The translations under genes and the position numbers were made by a program. Source: Coffea arabica (taxonomy: Eukaryota > Streptophyta > Magnoliopsida > Gentianales > Rubiaceae). Taken from it: a stretch of DNA of 64,000 bases. Positions 12,227-24,349 of this stretch are shown one piece after another. The notes below the pieces were generated by a model. It ran no database searches. It was not told the DNA's origin and worked only from the letters and a program-made list of their open reading frames with translations. The stretch covers positions 8,440,501 through 8,504,500 of the forward strand of contig NC_092323.1 in NCBI RefSeq assembly GCF_036785885.1, written 5' to 3'. Within the stretch, counting starts at the first letter, position 1. Each line of letters begins with the position of its first letter.

Positions 12227-15200
12227 CTACAGGGCTTCCTGAATCAACTTTTCTGTGAGAGCTTTTGAAAGCCCCATGACATGATCAGCAGTGCCTATCT
12301 GACAAAAATGGGATCTATGTTAAAAACAAACAGACTTTAACATCATGCTCAATATTCACCCAATCAAGTCATCGAGGAGATTAACTCAGCAAAAAATAAA
12401 AAAAAAATTCGGCAACGATGCTGACTTTATCATTTTGTCTGAAAAACTATTATGCTCTTAATACTTCTGCTCATAACTGCGAAGGTTGATTGTTTAATAA
12501 TTCCTGGGGGCCAGGATTTGTTTGGTTACTGGAACGTTTCAAGGAGTGTCAACCCTTTAGGTCAGGGAAAATGCTGTTTGAAATAACAAATGTGCCCAAA
12601 AAAAATGATATTCAAATTCACGAAACGAAGATGAATACGACAGAGATACTAACCACTGTGTCAACAAAGGGCAATGTCAGTGGGTGTTCAAGCATCAGGG
12701 CTCCAGAAACATTGAGTATTATCCCCTCCTCAATCTGAGGAAGATTTGTAAAACTTAAAAAAGCACAATTAGGGGTAATTAGCACTCGGGTAAAGATTAT
12801 TTCTTACCAGGTTATCTATAACGTCATCTGGTATCTCGTGGAAATAAACCTGCAAAAGAACATTGACAAGAATTAAGTACTGTTCTTCCAAGCATCTCAG
12901 TGATTCTGAGGTCATCCTCAATTAAACTTCATCAAAGATTAGCATCATGACATCCAATGAACAACATGGGTTAATGTATGCTTGCAGTCACTTTCAGGTT
13001 TTTACTCATAATATGGAATATATTGACTTCAAGTACTTCTGAGGTCTAGCTTCAAGGAATGGTCAAAGTTGATCCCCATCTCAAATCACCTGAGCAGAAA
13101 TAAACAGATTCCAGTCCACCTCTCCTGTCCTCATAAAAGCCCCAAGGAGAAAAAGAATCGGGAAAACCTTCTAACAAATAACTCAAATTGCCGCCAAGAT
13201 GAGGTAGTGTCATGTTTTTTTCTAGTCAAATAAATCAACATGTTTCTATAAGAGGGGATAACTCGTAATTGACCATCCATCACATAAACAGTACGAAGTT
13301 CAATACATGATTCAACACTGATCACTAAGGTATCCAAAAGCGTTTATAGAAGCCGACTTTTGTGTAAGAATTGGACGTAGTCATTCATGCACATGCCAAA
13401 ACTGGGGAGTTGTATGCATGTGTCCCAATCCTTACAAATTGTTATCTCTTATCTATTTGGGAATCCAGTTGAGAAGGAGATGGAAGTACCTCTGCTCTAT
13501 CCCATCCTCCCTTTCTGTTACCTGATGTTAGGTTGGATACAACAACGGAACCCAAAACTGAAGTATGACCTCTGGAATAGTCTGCAAGAAATAGCAGTAG
13601 TAGGCATGTCTAGATGTGCCAGAAACTAAACACAACTGACAAGAAACTGTATTAAGCAGACCTCGGAGATATTTGCGAGCCTCTTCCTTGCTTGAAGGTT
13701 TTTCTCTGACAGTCCCTTCAAACACCGCTACCTCAATACCAATTAGATCTGGGTAAGACAAAAGCTCTAATAATCTAGCTTCCAAGCAAAGAAACAACTA
13801 GAGTCTAGCAATTTTATACTGTTGCTCTTGATGTCAAGTTAACTTTAATACATAAGAAAACAGGAAGAACATGGCCTGTGACACATAATTTAAGAAATAT
13901 AAGGTGAATGCCATACATCTAAAATTCCAGGAAAAGGCATAGTGGCATGGAGTAACATGAAAGAGATATACAAAGATAAGCTCTTTTAATACATAGCAAA
14001 CATGATTTTGTCATTTGAATGCCAGCTCTCATAGCTTCAATCCATTATGCTTGATTTTCATTTTAGCTTGTAAGACTAGCTGAAAGAGAACGTTTTTGTT
14101 GCAAACAACGACAACTGAGACAATCTTACTGCACTTGTACTGGTAGACAATATTCTAGTTGCTGCACTTGTACTGGTAGACAATATTCTGTTCTGTGGTT
14201 TTGTTACAAAAAAGTCTATGGCTAACTTTCATGATACTTGATTTTGTGCATCCTAAAACAATTTTTGGAAAGCATAAAATTCCGTGCTACTAGAAGACTT
14301 GTACAAAGAATGAATTTGCTCACACTCATTCCGGATATTTTTCAATCTTTTCTGATATCTCAGTACTTTAGGACTGGTACACAGTTCTATTTCTGCTCGG
14401 ACCAAATCACGAAACATTACATCACAGTCATCTGAAAAACAAAAGAAGCAGAAAATGAATAGTTCTTAGTAGTATCTGAATAAAGAAACATACTGTGTCT
14501 GCAGTAATTAACAGCACAGGCTGTTCATTTTCCCCCAGATAACTGGTATTCTTCAGCCTCGATATTATAGCATCCGCCTAAAGAAGAAATGGACCTAAAT
14601 TCACATCTCAAACCAGAAGCTTAAAGATTGTAGCCAGGAACGAGCTCAGACATTATGCAGGAGAACCTTGTTCATAGAAACTGATCCATTTCAGAGATGT
14701 AAGCAAGGGAAAAAGAAACTAATATATAACCTTCACACGGTTTCCACCAGAAGGAGAGTTGAATAAGCAATTCTCAGACGTAAAAACTACTGGATCATGA
14801 GGGACCACTATTCCGCAATTAGAATCAGATGGAGTCCAAAGGGATTGAAAAGAAAAACAACATACACGCTTGTCATGAAAAGCTGGACGAATATTGGAAA
14901 AATTACTTGAAAGACCTCTGCATTTTCCTTTAGCATTGAGACTTTCCAATTCCCTCTGTAAAAGAATGCAAACCTCACATCTCAACTAGATATGGTTCTG
15001 AGGAGTATTTGGTTGTACCATAACACAACACAAAAGCAAGCAAAATTGAAATCCGCAGAGCGTGAGGGCAATAACGCTGAGAACAAGCATTTAGCTAGAA
15101 CATTACTCATAGAAAATTGGTCAAACGAAGCACTGTATGCATCCATACCTTCGCCTCAGCTAGAGCCATCACCAGGTCCTCTGGCTTTTCTTTCCTCACG

Positions 15201-15791
15201 CTTTTCTCATCTATATCTGCAGTCTAAACCTCTCAAAACCATCAATGAGTTTACTGCTTCCATCGGAATGATAAAGAATAACAAATTTTTATTGACTCAA
15301 CTGTGTATGTGCCGGTGCAAAATTAACATGTGTAATTTAGCACCATTATAAGCCGATAAAGCTTAAACCATCGTAGCAGGATCTAGACCTTTTCATGTTT
15401 TCAAGAGAATATAATACGAGTAGAAGTCTGTCCAACATAACAACCTCCCTCAAAATAATCATCATATGGTTAAAATAGTACTAGTAAATTAAGCAAGTGG
15501 CCAAATGTACCATGACTGTAAATTCGAAACCCATCTCAGATAGAATTTGTCGACGAGCCATCGAAGACGAACCCAGGATTATCTTCTTGCATCGTTTGGA
15601 AGCAAGTAGTACGAGGTTATATACGTTAGTGTACGATTATGCATGTAGTAAACAAAAATAGCAAAAGATTTTTGGCCCAAAAAAAAAAAAGCGTGTAATC
15701 TGAGACTAACTCCGACCATATTTCGAACTATCGACTGGCACAAAAAGATTAAAGATTAGCTAACCTTAAATGACGCATTCCTTGGGGCCAT
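12227..15791 (-). CDS. Maf-like nucleoside triphosphate pyrophosphatase
   Basis: Nine exons (15791-15765, 15582-15511, 15223-15149, 14577-14494, 13731-13662, 13581-13490, 12849-12808, 12734-12654, 12298-12227) join in phase to 204 residues, the normal Maf length. Key elements are the N-terminal IILGSSSMARRQIL loop with the substrate-phosphate SSxxR motif, ADIDEKSVRKEKPE, the ITADT segment with the catalytic Asp, REKPSSKEEA, a YSRGHTSVLGSV stretch (the GGH-type region), GGWDRAEVYFHEIP, and the C-terminal ADHVMGLSKAL. Maf proteins hydrolyse non-canonical or modified NTPs (dTTP/UTP and modified pyrimidines in bacterial and human members) to NMP and pyrophosphate, cleaning the nucleotide pool. 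The short first exon encodes only MAPRNASFK; its join to exon 2 is inferred from the SFKIILGSSS family pattern. Confidence 0.93.
14129..14189. repeat. 28-bp direct duplication in a Maf intron
   Basis: The unit CTGCACTTGTACTGGTAGAC plus eight further bases occurs at 14129-14156 and again at 14162-14189, a perfect tandem duplication with a 5-bp spacer inside intron 4. Confidence 0.9.
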
Positions 15792-16227
15792 CTCTCTCCA
15801 CGGGCACTTGTTGAGAGATAAGCTCTGTGTGAGCCGAAAGGCCGCCAACTTGTTCCATTTTCAACTTTGCATACCACAGAGTCCTTTTTTTTTTTTTTTT
15901 TTTTTTTTTAATGTTCTCTGTTGGGCTTTTTCTCCTCCTGGTTCTGGTTGTGGTTGGGGCTCGACCAATCCAACGGTCCGACTAGGGATTTAAAGGGGCA
16001 AAGTCTGATTAATCCTATATGAATCGGTTTTTTCTCAAATATATGGCTGTTTAAGTCGGAAATTTTTAGTTAGACAGCCAACAAAGTAGAAAAGCCGAAA
16101 AATAAAGAAGGGATTTGGTAATACCCAAATATATCTAATTATAATATTTGGTAAAATAGTTTGGAATAGATATTAAAAATAGATCACCGAATTACTGATT
16201 ATCAGCCAAATTTTGGAAACTTTTACA

Positions 16228-16264
<37 letters not shown>

Positions 16265-17580
16265 TAGCAATTAGTAAACTATTGACTACTAACTAGTGGT
16301 CTAGTACGATGTTACTAGCTGAATTGATTGAATTTTTTTTGTTGGAAATATTATTTTACCATAACAACTTTTTTAGAGAAAATTAAAATATTAACTTATG
16401 ACATTTCGGATTTCAAATATTACCGAATTACTGTCTCTTTTGATTGAAATCTAATTATTAATATTCAATTTATCAAACTAAAGTATAAATTGGATATTGA
16501 TCTTCAAAAATAAATTCCGAAATTCCTGGAATTTCTTTTATTGAATTCCCGTTTAGCAGCGGATGAACGCTCCTACCGCAAACTACATACAATTTGGAGG
16601 TAAACGGGAAATTGTGGGAATATTTAAGAAAGCTTAAAAGGTCTTATAGCTACATGAGACTTTGATAAATCGGACGACATAAGGGTGAGTCATTGATTTT
16701 ACCCCGTGCTATCATTTGGTACCAATAAAAAGCATAAATGAGCTAAAGCTAAAGCATAAATGAGGTTTTTAATTCAACTTTTATGTCTTCTCTTTTTTTT
16801 TCTCCTTTTCTTCCTTATTATAAATTTTGGAATGTTCCCTGTGGCGCAGAGCGGGAGTGAAAAAAAAGAAAAAGAAAAAAGAATTACGGGTACTTTGGAG
16901 TCACAGTTGTTAAACCCAAGCGCACGATGCTTTTGGACTTTGCCAGAAATAATAATTTCATTAAGGTTCGAAAGGTAGAGGAGCTAGGTTGATCTGAATC
17001 CTTTCGGCCCAAGACATAAATGGGACAACTGGCCGAGCTACATATCAACTTGGGTTAGATGGGCTTAGGTCTATATTCATTTTATCTTATTTTATTTTTG
17101 GTTTAAAAAAATATTAAAGCCAGACCATTTGTCCTTTAACTAAATGCCATTATTCATCATAATTACTACATCCAATTTACATATATAGTATAAAATAAAG
17201 AGTCTGGTTAATTGGATTTGTTTGGTTAATTTTTTGAATGCCGTTTTTTAGGATATACAAAAAAAAAAAAAAAATTGTTCTTGAATTTAGGACTTAATCT
17301 CAAAAGGAGCCAACATGGTAAAAGGGACGGCCGAAATCCAACCCTACAAATAAAATTACTATTCCAAAAGCTAAAATCTATTTTCGAGGGTGCACAAGAG
17401 TGTAATTTCACAAATCTGGAGGGTACTAGCAAAAATTTTCATGACTTGGTCGTGTGCTTTTCCCCAGACCCGATTACCCATTACCCGCCCTACCCCTCGC
17501 CCACGGCACAAGCCACTAACTTCCTTTCCAAGATTTTATCTTAATTTCGACACCTTTCTTATAAAACAAGTCAGCCAAAA
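15792..17580. other. Gene-free spacer with AT-rich and simple-sequence DNA
   Basis: It contains a poly(T) run near 15889-15909, then AT-rich DNA. The first ~150 bp are probably the Maf promoter and 5' UTR. No coding region with a recognisable domain was seen on either strand. Confidence 0.5.
16229..16264. repeat. (TA)11(CA)7 compound microsatellite
   Basis: A pure TA run passing directly into a CA run. Confidence 0.93.
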
Positions 17581-17698
17581 CTGTATTAATATAAGTATAC
17601 CTAAGCACAGTATCCATCCGACCCCTGTTACTGCGTCTTCAAGAATCTCTGCTCAAGTCTGCATCTCTTCCTCCATAGCAATCTTCTTGTTTCATCAG

Positions 17699-17940
17699 GT
17701 AATAATATTCACTAAGCCTTGCCGTCTCGATGCGTATTATTTTTATGATTTTCAGCCTAGTACTAAATTCTATATCGATCTAGTACTGTTCTATAGGAGT
17801 ACTTCTTAGATAACAAAGTAGATTGACAACGTCTTTGGAGTTTTCTTGAAAAAAAAAATACAATTTTTAGTTGGAGCTTTTAAGCCTTCAAAATTATTCA
17901 TGCATTCATCGTGTTCTATTTGTAATTCGTAATTCTGCAG
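17699..17940 (+). other. 5' UTR intron of the small unknown gene
   Basis: A CATCAG/GTAATA donor and an ATTCTGCAG acceptor bracket a 242-bp T-rich intron. The acceptor is 32 bp upstream of the ATG at 17973. The upstream pyrimidine-rich stretch (about 17600-17698) would be the leader exon. Confidence 0.6.
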
Positions 17941-17972
17941 ATCAGTAAGGCCTGATTAATTTAATAAGGATA

Positions 17973-18349
17973 ATGGACGCTGCAAAAGGCCAAACCGAAG
18001 TTGCTGCTGCAGCAACTGGTCCTGCCGTGACTACGTGCCCGAGGATGAAGTGTGAAAACGGTGGTAGCTTTGTGACCAATGTTAAGGATTACTTCAACCA
18101 GTTTGTCAATACCCCCATGGAAAACCACAAAGTTTGTTTCAAGATGACTATTCAGAAGGTATCTTAATTCCGTTTTCTTACAGAAAATCCTTGCTTGTTT
18201 GAGAGATCTTTTTGAATTCGTCAAAAGCATGTTGATTCTGATAATTTGTTTTATCACAGATGGTTGATAAATTTGGAGGCATGACTTCGAGCCAAAAGGA
18301 TGTTGCAAATTCTGCCACTCCTCAGCAGGGTTCAAAGGATGGGGCTTGA
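17973..18349 (+). CDS. Small plant protein of unknown function (91 aa)
   Basis: Two coding exons (17973-18158 and 18260-18349) join at a codon boundary. The product has an Ala-rich N terminus (residues 1-20), a central block with TTCPRMKCENGG and VKDYFNQFVNTPMENHKVCF, and a polar Ser/Gln/Lys tail. There are three cysteines (CPRMKC and a later VCF), no signal peptide and no membrane segment. I do not recognise the family. The clean splice sites, the leader intron and the hydrophilic, evenly composed frame argue that it is a real gene. The central block looks constrained and may be a small protein-binding helix. Function is unknown. Confidence 0.7.
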
Positions 18350-19462
18350 AGCCCAGAAAGTTCAGACGTTAACAATTTTTTGTTAGTAGTGCTAGCTAGT
18401 TTTGAGCCCATAATTTTCTGAATCATGTTACTGATTGGAAACCTCTTATAGTTTACATATTATCCGGAACTTTTTGGTGGATCATCCAATTTGAATGTTT
18501 TGAGTATGTTGATTATCTTTGATGTGATGTGACTGGATCATCAATTCCTTTTTAGCTATTATCACTTCCAATTGATTTACAACTACTTGAAAATTGAAAA
18601 GTGAGATTCCTTTGGTCTAGAGTTGAAATTTTCACATAGCTGAATTATGGATTCCGGTTCCTCAGTGGAACTCCAATTCTTGTTAGAGATAGATTATCAC
18701 GTGCTTTCCCATTGATGATGTTCATACACATCCTAGGCTGATTTAATTGGTCACAAATTAGCCTGCATTTCTCTTTGCAAACCAGAGCTTGACCGGTTTG
18801 TCCAGTCTGGACTTGCAGTCTTGATGATTCACACATCCACCGGGCTCCAAACAAAGTGATAAAACATTGGTGGTAGAAGTAATATCAATCAAGAGAGACC
18901 ATCAAAACATTCTCTTTTTGCTTGAAATACTGATTTCACGGCTTATGATTCTTAATCGTCAAACAAATCATTGCTGCTTTATTTGATCATTGCTTATGAA
19001 TTTATAATCTTTACCTAGAGAAAAGTGTTTATCATCAAGAACACCTGCATTCCCCAGCTATCATGATTAGATGCATTCTTCCTACTGCCTGAAAATTGAT
19101 CTGGGAAAACTAGTTCAGAGATTTGTGAACTTAATCTCGGGCTGTTGTAGTTCGTTATTATCACTTACATTATAGCAGTTGAGGCAAAGCATTTTTAGTA
19201 ATTAATACCAGTTAGCACTAACATATGTAATCTGCATGGCTTAATCTTTTCTCTTCCATCACAAGATGCAGTGTTCATATCTTGTGCCCAAATAGGAAGA
19301 TTTGGAAAATAGGAAGATCAACGCACAAAACGCAGGAAAGCAAAATTCTGAGAGATGGAGGGATACATGAGAAAAGCTACTTCTGAACCGTCCATATATA
19401 ATGTCTGCATCTCTGAAATGGCTACTTGCTAGATAAGAATATTTACCATGCCTGTAAACGCT
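18350..19462. other. Spacer between convergent genes
   Basis: It holds the 3' UTR of the small unknown gene and the 3' side of the RADIALIS-like gene. No other gene or repeat stands out. Confidence 0.5.
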
Positions 19463-19726
19463 TCATGACGCATTTCTGGAGGGACTGCTCTTGTATGGAG
19501 GAAGGGGAAATTTATCCGCTTCAATGAGTGCAACATCATTCACAAGAAGCTGGTACTGCATCTTTACCTCCTCCACAGTTTTCCCACCTACGGCCTTTGC
19601 TACATTGTGCCAACGATCCGGAGTATCCTTGTCATATATTGCGAGAGCTGTTTCAAACACCTTATTTTGCTCTTTGGTCCAAGTGGAGTTGGAGTTAAAG
19701 CTGCAAGATGGATTGCTAGATGCCAT
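19463..19726 (-). CDS. RADIALIS-like single-repeat MYB (SANT) protein
   Basis: An 87-residue protein, almost entirely one SANT/MYB domain (about residues 14-66). The first helix is [16 protein letters not shown]; it is followed by [20 protein letters not shown] and [19 protein letters not shown], then FPLPPYKSS. The regularly spaced Trp residues (W16, W39) and the signature [21 protein letters not shown] identify the RAD/RL family. RAD-type proteins bind DNA poorly or not at all; they compete with DIV-type MYBs for DRIF partners, in flower asymmetry, fruit and growth control. The Met at 19726 matches the family start MASS. Which RL subgroup it belongs to cannot be told from this sequence alone. 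Confidence 0.93.
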   Translation of the reverse strand: MASSNPSCSFNSNSTWTKEQNKVFETALAIYDKDTPDRWHNVAKAVGGKTVEEVKMQYQLLVNDVALIEADKFPLPPYKSSPSRNAS

Positions 19727-20225
19727 TCTTGCATAGAAAGCACCGAAAAACTAGTCAAACTTAAGAAGTTTGAGAGTGATGGTTAGGATTTGAGGTCGTT
19801 GGTTATGATTTATAGTTGAGCAGAAAAGAACACAAGGTAGCAGACACTGGTAAATGATGCATGATGCGAAACTCGGGGCCTTGTGAGAAGGAGAGATTAT
19901 TAAAGATGGACGGTAACTAATTGACAATTTGCGATTCAAGATTTGCAGAACAACTCATTATTTAATGCTAATAAACATTAAACAAGGCTTAACCTGAAGC
20001 TGGAACGTTAATGGAATTGGGAAGAGAACGTAAATATGTTGACCAAAAAACGTGCACCAATAGTTACATTTTCTGTGCCTCATCTGTCTGTACTCTGTAG
20101 CTTCAGTGTTCTGTTCTCTACTGTAGAACATTAAGAAGTCTCGGAAAAAATGAGCACGCTTAGCAACGGCCATTGTTTTTTGATCAACTTGTCATTTTAA
20201 ATTGCATTAATTCCTCGAATGCTAA
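19727..20225. other. Upstream region of the RADIALIS-like gene
   Basis: AT-rich promoter DNA. The 71-codon minus-strand open frame at 19958-20173 has no recognisable motif and is not called. Confidence 0.45.
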
Positions 20226-20369
20226 GGTTTTGTTTGAATTGCATTTTTCTAGTTTTTTTTAGAAAAATTATTGTAGTGATTTGATATATGTAATAAAAAG
20301 ATGATAGGAAATATGTTCACGAAAAATGTAGAAATTTTTCTTTGAAAAACTGCTGTCCAAACAGGGCCT
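20226..20369. mobile_element. Small MITE, TGTTTGGATTGC-terminus family
   Basis: About 145 bp with imperfect inverted ends (TGTTTGAATTGCATTTTT against the inverse of GCTGTCCAAACAGG) and the interior signature TATTGTAGTGATTTGATATATG also found at 56781-56926. Superfamily is uncertain because no clear target duplication was found. Confidence 0.55.
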
Positions 20370-20599
20370 AAAAGTTTCTGCAAGCATACGGTTTCGACTT
20401 TCAAGTTTCAACTTAAGATTCCTAGATTATAGGTCTGAAGAAACAGTAGTAATATTCCATTCACTGGTGATTTATTTATTACCCGTACAACAGGTAAAAG
20501 GTTCGGAAAATTTCTGACCTAACCCAAAAAAACAAAAAACAAAAAGAAAGAAAGAAAACCATGCCTCAATTTGTCAAAGATTCCAACCCTCCACGTGAA

Positions 20600-20815
20600 T
20601 GGGCTGGTGGTTGGCGCCTCTTCCTCGGGACCGTTAGGTCCTGGGGTCGAACCTCCGCAGCAACATCAGTTCGCCGTGCATCTAACGTGCTAGGTCTGGT
20701 TGGGGCGCTAGATCGGGCCGGAGTGGGGATTAGTCGGGCCGCCTTTACAGACTTGACCCGAACACCCCACTCCGTCGACAAAAAAAAAAAAACAAAAAAA
20801 AACAAAAAAAAAATG
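20600..20815 (+). mobile_element. SINE-like retroposon with A-rich tail
   Basis: A GC-rich island in AT-rich DNA, ending in about 45 bases of A interrupted only by single C residues. Near its 5' end, GGGGTCGAACCTCC resembles a Pol III B box, and GTGGTTGGCGCCTC is a weak A-box candidate. This composition and tail fit a tRNA-derived SINE. I could not define a target duplication, so the 5' limit is approximate. Confidence 0.5.
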
Positions 20816-20869
20816 ATAGAAATTACAGACTAATTATCTGGCATGCTGCCGCGTTTTTTACCATGCCCT

Positions 20870-22910
20870 CTGTGCAGGGACGAAATTAAGGAGTGCGGGC
20901 TTGAGCAGCCGTCCTCAAACTTCTTAAAAAATCTATAAAGGCCCCTGAAATTTTTTTTAAACTTGTATATGAAGTCCTAATTTTTAAATCACCAACATGT
21001 TTATCATTATCACATTTAGATATCAACTAGAGAATCTATTTAAATGTCACTGGTTAAAATCAACTCTTAGTTTTCTTATATTAGCAAAAGATTTTCTTGG
21101 TGTCGATTTTAGGATTCAAATCTTGTGCCTAACAGTTGGGGTGGGAAGGATGTAAGGAAGGATAGGAGGATTAAAAAAAGTATTAGCATAAGATACAAAC
21201 TTATTATATAACTAATCTTAGTATATAATTAGTATTTGTGTTATATACTACTCATAAATACTAACTATACAGTCTCTTTAAGTTTTCTTTGTAAAAAATG
21301 TCCTATATATAGCAATTTAAGTCTTAGTTTCCTTATATTAGCATACATATCAGTTTTCACTTTAACATTTTTATAGCATTACTAGTCAGTATTACTTCTA
21401 AGAGTTTTTCTAGATGGTGCCAAGTAAGTATTAGTTAACAACTTAAATTATACTTAACTTACCATATGATTATACACAATCACAATTATATTTACCCCTT
21501 GCATTTAGATGCTTACAAATTAATATACTTTTTTTAAAAATTCACATTTGAGATCCCTCTTAACGAGTCTTTCATTAAGCACTTGCTATCCAAATCATTC
21601 CTTCATTAGATATGATTATTATAACTTTAAAATAATAACTTAAGAAACACTATATCAATATACAAAATAAAACAAAAAAAAGTATAGTTAATTAAATATT
21701 TTAATATTTATTCTTATTCTAAATTTATAATTTAAAAATTTATGATGAGCATTAGCTTATAATCTACCACCTAGATAAGAGAACAACTCAAGTTCTCCAT
21801 TGATGCCAAGTGTCAAGGTCTCATTTGAGGAAACAAATTTCATTTCTTTATTTTGGAGAAAATTCTATGAACAATTGAATAAGATGATGTAACCAACAAT
21901 ACCGTTGATTTAGATTCACTGAAACCTTTTGTAGAAGTTTGGTTTCCATTGGATAGAGTAAAACCTTTTTTCTAGGAAAAATTTTTTTTGACGTTTTTTC
22001 AACCAAACATCAGAAAAAAGGGAAAACATTTTTTTGAAAAAATTTTCCATCGATACAAATAGACCCTAAGCAAGCATGTTTTGATAGAAAATTATTTAAA
22101 ATAATTTTTTTAAAAATCATTATTTTTTTAATATGATGTAGGTGGCATAAAAAAATAATTTTGAACTCGTGTCCTAGGATGGAGAAAAATAATTTTTAAT
22201 ATCATTATCTCTAATATTATTTACCTCTTGAACTTTAGCAAATTATCCTCATTGTTACAAATTTAGTTGATCATATCAGTGGGTGGGCCGCTGCGTAGCA
22301 CGGCCAGAATCATACTAGTATGTTTATGTATTGTCCCCCCCCCCCCCTCCCCCAACCACCACAAAAAAAAAGCAAAATATTGGTTCGGTCATTGCCTCTG
22401 TGATCTATCCATATTACTAATGGTGTTGAGTGCACAGGTACATTTATGTGCAAGAAAACAAAATTTGCATGTACTAATTTTCTTAAAATTAATCTTGCAA
22501 TATTAAAATAAGATCATAATCTTCCGATTATGTTTTTTAACTGAAACTAATACTTACTTATTTTAGCTAGCTTATAAAGAATATTTGTAAACTCTATTGG
22601 TAAGTAAACATAACAATCTTTTTTGTTTCGCAGTACCACAAACCAGATGGTACTTTTCCCTTCATATGTGGTACAGATTGTGCCTATGAGACTAGGATTG
22701 TAAAGTAGTAAAGGATACTAAAGGACAATGTTAAGGAAAACAACCAAAACCAAAGAACAATTTTGAAGCTGGATATTAACAAAATATTTGTATCAAGAAA
22801 GTGTCAAGGACCAAATCATTTAGTAGTGGCAATGTAGCAATGAATGAATGTGGAGCAAAAGAAACACCCAATCTCAGAGAACAAAGGCACCGACAAAGCC
22901 TGAAATCTAA
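20870..22910. other. AT-rich block of degenerate repeats
   Basis: No gene. The start near 20875 (GGGACGAAATTAAGGAGTGC) looks like the terminus of a decayed DNA transposon; the rest is AT-rich with short MITE-like pieces near 21960-22080 and a C13 run at about 22335-22347. Identities are uncertain. Confidence 0.4.
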
Positions 22911-23660
22911 ATAGAAAATGGACCATAGGCGAGTATGTTTGAATAGCAAATTATTTATACAAATTTATCTATTTTGATCATATAGTATCTTTTTCAGAAA
23001 ATTGTCCCAAATAATTATATATCCAAACACAGTTGTTACTACTACTTTCTGAAATACACTCAAGGGAAATATCTTTGAGCTCCGAAAAAAAGTAAATATC
23101 GAAATAGAAAATAGACCAAAGGCAAGTATGTTTGAATAGCAAATTATTTATACAAATTTATTTGTTTTGATCATACAGTATCTTTTTCAGAAAATTGTCC
23201 CAAAATTTTTTTATCCAAACACATCTGTTACTACCACGGGATCCTCAATGCCACTTTTTCAGTGGCAATTCAGTGCCACTTCTACATTTATGCCAAGTGT
23301 CCTATTTATTTAATTTGTCATGTGTTGTTTATTTAAATTTCTTCTATTATTACGTGATAAGTGGGATTGACACTGGATTTGGCACCGAGTAGTGTAGCAT
23401 AGAGGATCCCAACTGCTGTTACTACTACTTTCTGCCAAAGGGAAATATCCTCAAGCTTCAAAAAATGGTAAAAATTGAAATAGAAAATAGACCAAAGGCG
23501 AGTATGTTTGAATAACAAATTATTTATATAAATTTATCTGTTTTGATGATACAGTATCTTTTTCAAAAAATTGTTCCAAAATTTTTTTATCCAAACACAT
23601 ATGTTACTACTGCTTTCTGAAATACGCCAAAGGGAACTATCCTCAGGCTCCGAAAAATGC
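22911..23660. repeat. Three diverged ~190-bp direct repeats beside a tRNA gene
   Basis: Three copies begin near 22911, 23097 and 23477. Each carries the order TAGAAAATGGACCA/TAGACCAAAGG, GTATGTTTGAATAGCAAATT, AGTATCTTTTTCA, ATCCAAACACA, GTTACTAC and CTCCGAAAAA. Their core resembles a TGTTTGGATAGCAAATTATT-type MITE. The middle copy is interrupted by a separate 173-bp element. The last copy runs straight into the tRNA-Gln gene. Confidence 0.75.
23238..23410. mobile_element. 173-bp MITE with GGGATCCTC termini
   Basis: Inverted ends GGGATCCTCAATGCCACT and its counterpart at the right side (17 of 20 positions by eye) bracket an AT-rich core. It splits the middle copy of the 190-bp repeat array. 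The flanking TGTTACTACCAC and TGTTACTACTAC make the exact target duplication ambiguous. Confidence 0.7.
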
Positions 23661-23662
23661 TC

Positions 23663-23668
23663 AAAAAA
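23663..23668 (-). terminator. Pol III T-run terminator of tRNA-Gln
   Basis: The tRNA strand reads T6 beginning at the discriminator base, then GAGC; this is a standard RNA polymerase III stop. Confidence 0.85.
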
Positions 23669-23739
23669 GGTCCCACCGAGATTTGAACTCGGGTTACTGG
23701 ATTCAGAGTCCAATGTCCTGACCACTAGACCATGGGACC
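23668..23739 (-). tRNA. tRNA-Gln (anticodon CUG)
   Basis: A 72-nt cloverleaf on the minus strand. The acceptor stem GGTCCCA pairs with TGGGACC, a D arm follows, the anticodon loop CTCTGAA sits between TTGGA and TCCAG (anticodon CTG at bases 34-36, genome 23704-23706), and the T arm CGAG-TTCAAAT-CTCG contains a canonical B box. There is no intron and no encoded CCA. All stems pair, and a T run follows at once, so the gene looks functional. It reads CAG glutamine codons in the cytosol. Confidence 0.95.
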
Positions 23740-24345
23740 ACTTGATGGTGTTACTTGCGAGCTTCCGTTTCCTATAAATTGACAACTCCAACAACTCCTT
23801 TTTAGTGAAATTTGGAGACCAAGAAAAATATCCAGAGAATATAGGAAATTAATGACAGCTATTAGCAGTTATTGAAACTTATGCGAATAACCAATCACTT
23901 TCCTTCAAAATCATGCAAAATTTGCAAGACACAAAATGCATGAAAATGCCAAAAGAAAAAAATCATAATTCTTGCCAACAAAACATACGTAAAAGAAAAA
24001 AAATTAACTTTCCTTTACTTATCCACATTTTTCCCTATAAAGTATAAACAAATACTACCTTAATGAGGTTGCACTTTTAGACTCATCTTGATTTGTTTCT
24101 AGTCGGAACAACGTTTTTAAATTTTTTAAAGTTGCCTCATTATTCTGATTCTTATCAAGAAACTTCAACATTGTTTTGTGCAGCAAATTATTAGCGCATA
24201 AAGATTTTTTTTTTAAAACAAAATTGGCATCCACTTTTTCTTTTGGAGTACAAGGAAAACAAAGTAGTATTTAAACTCCACTACTTTGACGACGCGTTTC
24301 ACAATCAAATGAAAGATAGTAACTGACATTGAGCTTCCATATGCT
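23740..24345. other. AT-rich spacer upstream of tRNA-Gln
   Basis: No gene was recognised. Short CAA motifs near 23780-23795 lie upstream of the tRNA and could serve as its plant-type initiation context. Confidence 0.4.
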
Positions 24346-24349
24346 CACT

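Noticed and set aside
23534-23794. Overlapping open frames on both strands
   Set aside because: They cross the tRNA-Gln gene and the repeat array; no protein family.
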